From: Candidatus Thalassarchaeum sp.
GTDB taxonomy: Archaea > Thermoplasmatota > Poseidoniia > Poseidoniales > Thalassarchaeaceae
Length of the DNA stretch: 34,524 nucleotides
Direction of reading: 5' to 3'
NCBI GenBank assembly: GCA_030748335.1
Contig: JASMMD010000015.1
Span: 1 to 34,524, forward strand
The translations under genes and the position numbers were made by a program. Below, piece by piece: positions 26,970-34,524 of the stretch; the first letter of the stretch is position 1, and every line of letters starts with the position of its first letter. Below the pieces are notes generated by a model. It did no database searches. It worked only from the letters and a program-made list of their open reading frames with translations, and was not told the origin of the DNA.

Positions 26970-28493
26970 TCAGTCTGCCGCGTCCGCGTGCTCGGCGAGA
27001 GCCTCGCTCTTGGCCGCATCGCTGCGTGAGTCCTCGACCTTCGCTAGGTACTCCTCAGTTATCCCGCCCGTCACGTACACTCCGTCGAAGCAGGAACAGT
27101 CGAATCTCGCCAAGCCGTCGTTGCCCGCACCGAGACAGGCATCTACGAGGTCGGGCAACTCCTGATAGACCAGCCAATCAGCGCCGATGGCCTCCCGTAT
27201 CTCGTCGATCGTCCTGCCGTGGGCGACATACTCTTCGCGCGCCGGCATGTCAATGCCGTACACGTTCGGATGCACTATGGGCGGTGCCGAGGAGGCGAAG
27301 TATACACGCTTAGCTCCGGCCTGCTTTGCCATCTCGACGATTCTCCTTGAGGTGTTTCCCCTGACTATACTGTCGTCGACTATCATCACTGTCTTGCCTG
27401 CGAACTCTCCCTCTATCGTGTTGAGTTTCTTCTTCACCGAGTCCTTCCTGATGGACTGACCTGGCATGATGAACGTTCTGCCGATGTAGCGGTTCTTGAC
27501 AAAGCCCTCACGGAACGGAACCCCCATCTCGTTGGCCATCTCCATGGCGGCTATTCTACCGCTGTCGGGAACAGGAATCACCGCATCTATGTCATGAACG
27601 GGGCACTCCTTGAGGGCCCTTCTAGCTAGGGCAGCCCCCATCCTCAACCTCGCCTCGTGCACCGATATCCCGTCGAGGGTAGAGTCGGGGCGGGCGAAGT
27701 AGACGTGCTCGAAGATGCAGGGGGTGTGAATCGGCTCCGAGTGGCAGACTCTGGAGTGGAAGGAGCCATCCATCCTCGCAATCACCGCCTCACCGGGAGC
27801 AATGTCGCGATCCGTCTCGAACCCTAGGGCTGCGCAGGCCACGCTCTCGGATGCGAACAGACGCTCGGTGAATCCGTCGATGTCGTTCCTGCCCATGAAA
27901 AGCGGCCTGATTCCATTTGGGTCACGGAAGGCCACCAACCCCCATCCAGTAATCATGGTGACCACACTGTAACTGCCCTCTGCTCTCAGGTGCGTGCGCT
28001 CTACAGCGCGGAAGACGTCGTCCTCGGTGAGGGCTTCCATACCTCCCGGGCGGCCGTTCACCGAGCGCTGAATCTCGGCGGCAAACAGATTCAGCAGAGC
28101 CTCAGAGTCGGAACTGGTGTTAATCCTCCTGTGGTCGTACTCCAACAGGCTGTTGATGATGTCGGAGGTGTTGTTCAGATTACCGTTGTGAGCCAAACTG
28201 ACTCCGAACGGTGTGTTGGTGTAGAACGGCTGGGCCTCGGCCGCTGAGTTGGAGCCAGCAGTGGGGTAGCGCACGTGCCCGATCCCCATCGACCCGGTGA
28301 GTTTGGACATGTGCTTGGCCCTGAAGACGTCCCTAACCAGCCCATTGGCCCTCCGATGCGAGATGTTGTCAGAATCACTGGTCACTATTCCAGCGGCATC
28401 CTGCCCGCGGTGCTGCAGAACGAGCATGCCGTCGTAGATGCAGCCTGCGACCTGGGAGTCCGGGTGCCCCAAGATCCCGATGATACCGCACAT
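26970..28493 (-). CDS. purF: Amidophosphoribosyltransferase
   Basis: MCGIIGILGHPDSQVAGCIYDGMLVLQHRGQDAAGI (Ntn Cys), VIPVPDSGRIAAMEMA, VMIVDDSIVRGNTSRRIV. Confidence 0.97.
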   Translation of the reverse strand: MCGIIGILGHPDSQVAGCIYDGMLVLQHRGQDAAGIVTSDSDNISHRRANGLVRDVFRAKHMSKLTGSMGIGHVRYPTAGSNSAAEAQPFYTNTPFGVSLAHNGNLNNTSDIINSLLEYDHRRINTSSDSEALLNLFAAEIQRSVNGRPGGMEALTEDDVFRAVERTHLRAEGSYSVVTMITGWGLVAFRDPNGIRPLFMGRNDIDGFTERLFASESVACAALGFETDRDIAPGEAVIARMDGSFHSRVCHSEPIHTPCIFEHVYFARPDSTLDGISVHEARLRMGAALARRALKECPVHDIDAVIPVPDSGRIAAMEMANEMGVPFREGFVKNRYIGRTFIMPGQSIRKDSVKKKLNTIEGEFAGKTVMIVDDSIVRGNTSRRIVEMAKQAGAKRVYFASSAPPIVHPNVYGIDMPAREEYVAHGRTIDEIREAIGADWLVYQELPDLVDACLGAGNDGLARFDCSCFDGVYVTGGITEEYLAKVEDSRSDAAKSEALAEHADAAD

Positions 28494-28539
28494 CGGATAC
28501 CGTTCGGCCCTAGCAGTGAGGGACTTAGCCCTTTCCGGC

Positions 28540-28725
28540 TCACTTACGGGCGCCCATCGACCTAGAGCGCTTGTTCCACTGGTACTTGCGAATCCTAGCG
28601 GTGGCCCCGTAGCCGCAGTGGGCACAGACGCTCTTGGTCTTGTGGTAAGAGTGCCTGCCACAGCGCCGGCAACGGATGTGTGTGGACTTCTGGCGTTTGC
28701 CCATGCTCGGAGTTCCCTTCGACAT
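28540..28725 (-). CDS. rpl37e: Ribosomal protein eL37
   Basis: [40 protein letters not shown]...RKYQW. Confidence 0.96.
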   Translation of the reverse strand: MSKGTPSMGKRQKSTHIRCRRCGRHSYHKTKSVCAHCGYGATARIRKYQWNKRSRSMGARK

Positions 28726-28790
28726 CGCCACCACCTAGGACAGCGCGGCGACCGAAGGGGGTGTTATGAGAGTTGCCCAAGGGAAACGAC

Positions 28791-29147
28791 TCACTCGGAG
28801 CCTGACTCTGACTCCAGTAGGGCCAATAGTGGATCTTCTGGACGTTTTCGCAGTGAGGCCTCAAGAAGCAGGGCAGTGAGGACTAGGAAGGCAATAGGGA
28901 GCAGTCCAATCATGGCAAATACACCCTCGGACATGGCCGTCCTTAGAGCGAGGATGTCGACTGCGGTGCCATCGGTCCATGCGAGCATGTAGGTGCAGGA
29001 CAGCATGACCAACAAGGCACCCAGCACCGGGATGATGGGGCGGTGGTAGGGGTTCATGGTGCCGATCATGGCGAGGACTACGAACAAGGAGGTCAGCGCG
29101 GCCGAGCCCGCGAAGGCCGTCGCCATCGAGTCGATTTCAGGGCTCAT
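28791..29147 (-). CDS. Small multi-span membrane protein, unknown function
   Basis: About 3-4 hydrophobic segments; overlaps the 3' end of the upstream membrane gene. Confidence 0.6.
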   Translation of the reverse strand: MSPEIDSMATAFAGSAALTSLFVVLAMIGTMNPYHRPIIPVLGALLVMLSCTYMLAWTDGTAVDILALRTAMSEGVFAMIGLLPIAFLVLTALLLEASLRKRPEDPLLALLESESGSE

Positions 29148-29676
29148 CGTCCACCCCCAAATGCCTCCTTAGGACACTCGCCACATACTTCATCTCCCTC
29201 TCGTCCAACCCCTCGGTCTCGGGCTCTTGAGGAGTCATCCTCTCTGCTGTGCGAACGCAAAGGACGAAGACCGCCAGAGACAGGAGGATTCCGATAAGTG
29301 AGCCTCCCGCGCTGAGCGCGTCTGTGAGGCTCGGACTCGAGGTCGAGTAGTACTGGAGCCATCCCGCGACTATCAGTACCCAACCTGCCAGCAGCGGAAG
29401 CGGGCGTGACTTCCAGTACAGCGGGGCCCCCGACAGCACCAACCTAGTACCTAGCAGCGCCGGAATCGTCCAGAAGGCTGCGTCCACCGCTGCAGAAACC
29501 ACCTCCAACTCGGGATGAGGGGGCTGTTCGACGTGAATCAGCATTACAGCCAATCCCAGCAGTGCAATCGGAGTGCCAAAGGGGTGCCTTCTGAATGCGG
29601 GGCCGGTCCTGTGCATGCTGATGCCGATGACGGCGATACTTAGGCCGAGCCAGACCTGAGCGGCCCACAGGGACAT
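29137..29676 (-). CDS. Multi-span membrane protein, unknown function
   Basis: 179 aa with several TM segments (VWLGLSIAVIGISM, PLLAGWVLIVAGWLQYY, GILLSLAVFVLCV). Confidence 0.6.
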   Translation of the reverse strand: MSLWAAQVWLGLSIAVIGISMHRTGPAFRRHPFGTPIALLGLAVMLIHVEQPPHPELEVVSAAVDAAFWTIPALLGTRLVLSGAPLYWKSRPLPLLAGWVLIVAGWLQYYSTSSPSLTDALSAGGSLIGILLSLAVFVLCVRTAERMTPQEPETEGLDEREMKYVASVLRRHLGVDDEP

Positions 29677-29733
29677 GGTCTGGTGCGTGTTGGGCCATTA
29701 CATCGTATTTGTGCAGTCGGCCCGTACCGGACG

Positions 29734-29750
29734 TTCCTGCTACGCAGGAG
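29734..29750 (+). other. Inverted repeat/hairpin in divergent intergenic region upstream of eL42 gene, TAC loop
   Basis: TTCCTGC-TAC-GCAGGAG (terminal T-G wobble). Confidence 0.7.
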
Positions 29751-29813
29751 TCTCGATAGAGTTCATAAACGGGTCATCGGTGGCCGCGCTGTCGCAAGGC
29801 GTGAGGTAGGGAC

Positions 29814-30095
29814 ATGGTGAAGATGCCAAGGACGGTGAAGCGCTACAGCCCCGCGGCTGGTAAGCACACCGAGCACACGGTCGAGCGCGTCAAGAAGCGA
29901 CGTGCTAGCGAGCTGAAGTGGGGGCAGCGCCGCTTCCGTCGAGTTACCTCTGGGTACCGTGGTTTCCCACGACCGAAGCCATCGGGGGAGAAGCCGACCA
30001 AGCGCGTCAACCTGATCTACCGGTGCCAGGAGACCGGAAAGGCACACTCTCCTTCCGGGAAGCGCGCCAGGAAGTTCGAGTTGGTCGACAAATGA
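29814..30095 (+). CDS. rpl44e: Ribosomal protein eL42 (L44e)
   Basis: MPRTVKRYSPAAGKHTEHTVERVKKRRASELKWGQRRFRRVTSGYRGFPRPKP. Confidence 0.96.
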   Translation: MVKMPRTVKRYSPAAGKHTEHTVERVKKRRASELKWGQRRFRRVTSGYRGFPRPKPSGEKPTKRVNLIYRCQETGKAHSPSGKRARKFELVDK

Positions 30096-30105
30096 TTGAG
30101 GCGAG

Positions 30106-30279
30106 ATGATGGCTGGTAGGTTCCTTCGTGTTAACTGCCGGGACTGCGGTAACGAGGCCATTATCTTCGAGAGGGCGTCAACCTCAATCGCCTGCTCAAT
30201 CTGCGGAGCCACACTAGCTCGACCCGCAGGTGGCAGGGCGGACCTGACAGGCAGCGACATCATAGATGCCCTCGAGTGA
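30106..30279 (+). CDS. rps27e: Ribosomal protein eS27 (absent from supplied ORF track because it is under 60 aa)
   Basis: Translated by hand: MMAGRFLRVNCRDCGNEAIIFERASTSIACSICGATLARPAGGRADLTGSDIIDALE*. Confidence 0.95.
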   Translation: MMAGRFLRVNCRDCGNEAIIFERASTSIACSICGATLARPAGGRADLTGSDIIDALE

Positions 30280-30293
30280 AGGGGGCGTTCCAG

Positions 30294-31076
30294 ATGAGTT
30301 CCAACGAATGGCCGGAAGAAGGCGAACTGCTAATCTGCACGGTCAGGAGCGTCAAGGAGAACGGTGCCTACCTCAACCTTGAGGGATACGAAGGCAGGAC
30401 CGGTTTCGTATTCATTGGTGAGGTCGCCTCGGGTTGGGTCAAAAACATTGGGACCCACCTCAGGGAGGGTCAGCGCGTGGTCGCTAAGGCAATTCAGGTT
30501 AAGCGCGACAAGGAGCGCATCGAACTCTCAATCAAATCCGTCTCCGAGGAGCGTAGGAGAGACACCTTGCAGGCTTGGAAGAACCGCAAGCGCGCCAGAC
30601 AGATCATGCGTGTCGCGGCCGAGAGGGTCGGCTGGGACGAGAACAGGACTAACGAGGTCTGTGACGAGATGCGCGAGATCTTCGGGACGCTCTACGGGGC
30701 CCTCGAGGAGTGCGCCATGAGCGAGACAGCCCTGAGCGAGTCGGGATTCACGGGAGATTGGATGACAGTGGTCACTGAACTGGCCGTCGAGAACATCGTT
30801 CCTCCCTACGTGGAGATTCGCGGCGAGTTCGACCTGCAGGTCTGGGGCCCTGAGGGAGTGACTGCGATTAAGGAGGGGCTGCTGGCCGCGGAGGCCTGCG
30901 CAGAAGGGCTCGAAGAGGTCTCCCTGACTTGTCATTACGACGGGGCGCCTCACTACCGCGTAGACATCCGCGCACCGGACTACCAGGCTGCCGAATCGGT
31001 GTGGGAAGCCGCGCAGGAGGCGGTCTCGCGGCGCATGTCCTCGGTCGAGGGCTCAATCTCCGCCGAACGCCTCTGA
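30294..31076 (+). CDS. Translation initiation factor aIF2 alpha subunit
   Basis: WPEEGELLICTVRSVKENGAYLNLEGYEGRTGFVFIGEVASGWVKNIGTHLREGQRVVAKAIQV (S1 domain). Confidence 0.95.
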   Translation: MSSNEWPEEGELLICTVRSVKENGAYLNLEGYEGRTGFVFIGEVASGWVKNIGTHLREGQRVVAKAIQVKRDKERIELSIKSVSEERRRDTLQAWKNRKRARQIMRVAAERVGWDENRTNEVCDEMREIFGTLYGALEECAMSETALSESGFTGDWMTVVTELAVENIVPPYVEIRGEFDLQVWGPEGVTAIKEGLLAAEACAEGLEEVSLTCHYDGAPHYRVDIRAPDYQAAESVWEAAQEAVSRRMSSVEGSISAERL

Positions 31077-31137
31077 CGGTACCTATCGAGCCGTAGGCTT
31101 CATTGACCCTTCCTAGCGGAAGCAGGCCGGGGATGAG

Positions 31138-31356
31138 ATGGTACGCACCAGATTGCAGCGCTGCAGTTCTTGTGGCGAGTACGGCTTGGCTACCAGATGC
31201 AAGGAGTGCGGAGGAGCGATGGTTGCCGTGTCCCCGATGAAATACTCGCCAGAGGACGCTCAAGGAGCGAGGCGTAGGAAGAGGCTCGATGTGGGCAGCG
31301 AGGAATGGCTCACATCCCTTCCCACGCCCAGAGACGACGGGGGCGAGGAGGAATGA
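31138..31356 (+). CDS. nop10: H/ACA RNP component Nop10-like
   Basis: RLQRCSSCGEYGLATRCKECGGAMVAVSPMKYSPED, between aIF2-alpha and a PAC2 gene as in other archaea. Confidence 0.88.
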   Translation: MVRTRLQRCSSCGEYGLATRCKECGGAMVAVSPMKYSPEDAQGARRRKRLDVGSEEWLTSLPTPRDDGGEEE

Positions 31357-32117
31357 ATCGAACTAGGGTTCATTGGCTCGTAGACGAGGGGTTGCCTGAG
31401 CACGCGGCGATACTGGAAGCTGTGCCCGGAGTGGGAAATGTCGGCAAGATAGTCGTGGACTCGCTAATCGAGAAGCACCCCTCGCGAACCATAGGATGGA
31501 TCCTGCACCCAGACTTCCCCCCGCACTCGACCCTTGATGACGACGGGCTAGTATCTCCACCTCGCATCAACATCGACTCGGTGCTCATCCCAGATGGCAG
31601 GACCGTGATCACCATAGGTGGGCCGTTGCAGCCGATGACGGCTGCAGGTCAGCACGAGGTCTCCGAAGCAATCCTCGAGATGGCCTCGGAGTCTGGCACC
31701 CCCCAACTGCTGGTGTTGGCCGGCCTAGCAGCAGGCAGCGACGACAGGGGCATCCACGTAATCTGCGCCGACGCCGAGGTCAGGAAGAACCTCGAGGCCA
31801 ACGACATCCCGGTCAGCAGGGAGCATCCCGAGGCCGGCATGATAGGCATAGCCGGGCTGCTGATTTCCCTCTCCCCTCTGTACGGCGTTCCTGCAGTTGG
31901 GCTTGTGGCAGAGACCATCGGAGCCAGTGCCGACGTGCTGGCAGCAGACCGACTGGCTTCTTGGATAGGAGCCGGGCTTGACCTCTCGCTGGAACTGGAT
32001 CTCGACTCGACCGAGGAGACGGCTAGGAAACTGATGGAGACAATGGAGGTCAGCGGCAGCATAGAGGAGGTTCTCAGTGCAGGCGAGTCAGAGGGCTCCA
32101 GCGACTTCTACGTCTAG
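31353..32117 (+). CDS. PAC2-family (proteasome assembly chaperone-like) protein
   Basis: LEAVPGVGNVGKIVVDSLIEKHPSRTIGWILHPDFPP; ISLSPLYGVPAVGLVAETIG; ATGA overlap with nop10. Confidence 0.87.
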   Translation: MNRTRVHWLVDEGLPEHAAILEAVPGVGNVGKIVVDSLIEKHPSRTIGWILHPDFPPHSTLDDDGLVSPPRINIDSVLIPDGRTVITIGGPLQPMTAAGQHEVSEAILEMASESGTPQLLVLAGLAAGSDDRGIHVICADAEVRKNLEANDIPVSREHPEAGMIGIAGLLISLSPLYGVPAVGLVAETIGASADVLAADRLASWIGAGLDLSLELDLDSTEETARKLMETMEVSGSIEEVLSAGESEGSSDFYV

Positions 32118-32120
32118 CCC

Positions 32121-32342
32121 TCAACCGCCCGACGAGACGACTATCAACTCGAGACTGATGTCAGACTCAATCCGCGACGTATGAGGTACTATCGTGTCGC
32201 CATGAACGGCGAGGACGGTGGATGACGGGATGCCCAGCCTCTCGAGTAGTTCCAATATTGTGATTGACCCTCCGGATTCGACCGAGAGTGTTTCTCCGTC
32301 ATGATTGATCTCGATCCTCACGGCCCTTGCGTGTCGGGTCAT
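32121..32342 (-). CDS. Ubiquitin-like beta-grasp protein (ThiS/MoaD/SAMP-like)
   Basis: VRIEINHDGETLSVESGGSITILELLERLGIPSSTVLAVHGDTIVPHTSRIESDISLELIVVSSGG; C-terminal GG. Track start at 32462 reads antisense through a tRNA; ATG at 32342 is used. Confidence 0.82.
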   Translation of the reverse strand: MTRHARAVRIEINHDGETLSVESGGSITILELLERLGIPSSTVLAVHGDTIVPHTSRIESDISLELIVVSSGG

Positions 32343-32375
32343 GCTTATCTCTAATCCGCAGGTGGCCGAACCGCT

Positions 32376-32461
32376 GCCGAGATCGCATAGCCCGGTATTG
32401 CGGTGGATTCGAAATCCACTGTCCATTGGACGCGGGGGTTCAAATCCCTCTCTCGGCGCCA
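32376..32461 (+). tRNA. tRNA-Ser (anticodon CGA), 3' CCA encoded
   Basis: GCCGAGA...GTGGA-TTCGAAA-TCCAC, variable arm GTCC-ATT-GGAC, GGGGGTTCAAATCCCTC, TCTCGGC-G-CCA. Confidence 0.95.
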
Positions 32462-34303
32462 CTAGAACTCAGGCACCTCGGAGGAGTCACGCAGTATCAC
32501 GAGGCGCCCCCCTGGCCCAATCCTGACCTGTGGCTGCCCGTTGAACTCGCCGATTTCCCCGTTGAGAATCGCTATCTCATCCCCCCTAGTCACCCCCGCT
32601 GCAGCCAGTGGGATGAACTGCCTGAATGCAACCACTCCTGCAGACCCCGTCTGATCCACCATCGTCACCGACCACCGGGTCACTCCCTCGCCATCTGGGA
32701 ATGCATTCACCGACCACACTCTGCCGATGGCATTGACCTTGGTCTCTATGTCGACTATGGGAGCGGAGTCGGACTCGTCTGCGATTGCGACCGAGGACTT
32801 ATCGTCTAAATCGAGAACTACCTCGCCCTTCCAGACCGATGCCATGGCGTCCTCGATGCGGACTCTGCTGCCGTTGGTAATCGAGCGGGTGACCTGTCTA
32901 GGGGTGCCGTATCGCGAGGGTCGCACCTTGGCTCGGTCATATCCCTCCTGCAAAATAAATGAGAGTTCCACCGAGCCATCGGCCGCTAGGTTAGGACCAC
33001 GCAGACCCGAGACCTCCCCGACCACGTCCACACGGGTCACAATCTCGCCGAGCGGGGTTACCGGCCAGTTGTGGCCGAAGCGCTCTATACTGCGCTCGAG
33101 AGGGAGTTCTAGGTCGTGTTCGCTGCCCTCACAGACGCCACGAAGTTCGCAGCGTCTGCAACGAGCGCGTGGGTCTGGATCGATGGGGGTCTGCGAAGGT
33201 ACCCCGCCCTCATCGAAGTACCTCAGCGGTGCGGGCTCGGGCGGGCACTCGTCGATTGCTGGGTCACGAGCGTGGATTCTTCCATACAGGGCCTCCAGCT
33301 CCTCAGTGAGGCCGAGCAACTCATCCTGAGTTGGCCTCGGAACATCCTTTACCGAGCCAGTTCCAAGATACCAAATCTCGAGTGCCTCGACCTCATCAGC
33401 CCTACCGTGAGTCTCCCACCACAACCAGCAGTAGAGGCGTAATTGATCGATGTAACTGCCCGAGCGATCTCCCCTGCCTATCGATGCCTTGAGGTCGACG
33501 ATTCGAATGGCACCGGTCCAGTCGTACACCATGTCGTACTCTCCCTGGAACCACTCCTCGGGGTGTGAAGTGGTCTGCTTCCACTGACCAGCATCTGGAT
33601 CGACGAACCACGGACGCGCGACCTCCCAAGCCTCGAACCAAGTGATGTCGCCTGAGTCGCGCGCCGCCGGGTGCCTCTCTATCCAGACACGCGGGAAGCC
33701 GTCTGGGGCCGGCCACTGGCCTCTCATACCACCTGCGCGCCATTCTGAGAACTTCGGCCCACCTCCGGCCTTCAAGCAAGTTTCGACCTGATCTAGGTGC
33801 ATCCTGATACCAGCTCGAACCATTTCTAGGGCTTCTTCGGGATCTGCATCTGCCACTGAGCCAGAGCGGTTGGGGGACGATTCCCAGTCTGCGACTGCCG
33901 CGTCCCAGCACGAATCGAAGTGCACATCGACGCGAGACATCGCCCAAGACTCGAGGGTCTTCCTGTCTTCCGGCCACTGCTCCTCGGGAAGCTCGAGCAT
34001 CGCTGGGCTTGGCCACGCCATCTGATTGTCGTATTCTAGGGAGCCGTCATCCAACAAGGGTGATTTCATCCCATCGGGAGAGTCTGCGGAAATCAGAACG
34101 GGAGAATCTCTGAGGACTCGGCAGACACATTCCTCGGCTGCGTTGCCTCGGATTATCTGAGGTGGCAGCGGGCTCTTTAGACGCTCCATGTAGGTGTAGT
34201 ACCATAGCCTGTTGCAGGAATTCCAAGTATTGACCTGCGATGCTGAGAGCCTGCGGAACGGATTGACTCCCGCGGCTTCTGGGTCTCCGATTCTGACCGG
34301 CAC
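32462..34303 (-). CDS. PD-(D/E)XK nuclease with AddB/Cas4-type Fe-S cysteines and C-terminal OB-fold-like region
   Basis: YDMVYDW...RIVDLKAS...YIDQLRLYCWLWW (D/DxK/Q-Y nuclease motifs); NSCNRLWYY plus CRRCELRGVC (C...CX2CX5C); C-terminal half predicted as two OB-like modules. Confidence 0.82.
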   Translation of the reverse strand: MPVRIGDPEAAGVNPFRRLSASQVNTWNSCNRLWYYTYMERLKSPLPPQIIRGNAAEECVCRVLRDSPVLISADSPDGMKSPLLDDGSLEYDNQMAWPSPAMLELPEEQWPEDRKTLESWAMSRVDVHFDSCWDAAVADWESSPNRSGSVADADPEEALEMVRAGIRMHLDQVETCLKAGGGPKFSEWRAGGMRGQWPAPDGFPRVWIERHPAARDSGDITWFEAWEVARPWFVDPDAGQWKQTTSHPEEWFQGEYDMVYDWTGAIRIVDLKASIGRGDRSGSYIDQLRLYCWLWWETHGRADEVEALEIWYLGTGSVKDVPRPTQDELLGLTEELEALYGRIHARDPAIDECPPEPAPLRYFDEGGVPSQTPIDPDPRARCRRCELRGVCEGSEHDLELPLERSIERFGHNWPVTPLGEIVTRVDVVGEVSGLRGPNLAADGSVELSFILQEGYDRAKVRPSRYGTPRQVTRSITNGSRVRIEDAMASVWKGEVVLDLDDKSSVAIADESDSAPIVDIETKVNAIGRVWSVNAFPDGEGVTRWSVTMVDQTGSAGVVAFRQFIPLAAAGVTRGDEIAILNGEIGEFNGQPQVRIGPGGRLVILRDSSEVPEF

Positions 34304-34524
34304 GGCTAGGCAACGAAAGTCGAGACCCTATGAACCCAACGAGGAGTGCTCACCTGATGCTTGGTCGTTGAGCCAGACAACGGTCACCTCCATCCTCTCA
34401 AAGGTCGGAGTGACCTCTACCACGGCCACCGGTGCGTCAACGTGCTCGGCTATCATCTCGGCCACCAGCAACAGCGAACGGGACGGGGTCCCAGTCCGCT
34501 AACCACTACCCGATCCTTCGACCC

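Noticed and set aside
28494-28661. 56-residue N-terminal extension of PurF in the track
   Set aside because: PurF must begin MCGI with the N-terminal nucleophile Cys, at 28493. The extension overlaps eL37 in antisense.
32343-32462. N-terminal part of track ORF 32121..32462 (MAPREGFEPPRPMDSGFRIHRNTGL...)
   Set aside because: It is the antisense translation of tRNA-Ser (32376-32461), a common false ORF. The real Ub-like start is the ATG at 32342.
1-34524. Search by eye for CRISPR arrays, transposases, integrases, phage genes and rRNA
   Set aside because: None recognised. The tRNA genes show no adjacent integrase or att-like duplications.
34304-34524. Short ORFs at the right edge (34212..34502 + and a ~45-aa minus ORF, 34328-34465)
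   Set aside because: No motif or convincing start. The minus frame is stopped just upstream, and the region is truncated by the window edge.

Overview
Gene-dense, high-GC archaeal chromosome segment. The mix of eL37, eL42, eS27, aIF2-alpha, Nop10, PolD small subunit DP1, Nob1 and HMG-CoA synthase is archaeal. The PKD/propeller surface proteins and acyl-CoA dehydrogenase/ETF genes suggest a marine Poseidoniales (MGII)-like euryarchaeon; this assignment is inference. Order: folD tail; SUF-type Fe-S block (MIP18/DUF59, SufE, SufS); SLOG-like protein; tRNA-Glu; large PKD/Asp-loop lipoprotein with a membrane-anchored winged-helix regulator; VTT-family membrane protein; Nob1; TatA; MoaD-like; HAD phosphatase; DP1; CinA-C; tRNA-Val; PCMT-like; short SerK/ParB-like protein; class II CCA-adding/poly(A) polymerase family enzyme; degenerate GcvH-like protein; two ACADs with EtfBA; a class V PLP enzyme; HMGCS; TyrRS; two propeller proteins; PurF; a translation cluster; tRNA-Ser next to a ubiquitin-like GG protein; and a PD-(D/E)XK Fe-S nuclease fused to predicted OB folds. 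No CRISPR array, transposon or prophage was seen. The best leads are the nuclease-OB fusion, the GcvH-like protein lacking the lipoyl lysine, the minimal SerK-like protein, the class II CCA enzyme alongside three tRNAs with encoded CCA, two GG-terminated beta-grasp proteins, the Asp-loop repeat lipoprotein, and a set of intergenic C(UAC)G hairpins. All calls come from reading the sequence and recalled family motifs; no searches were run.
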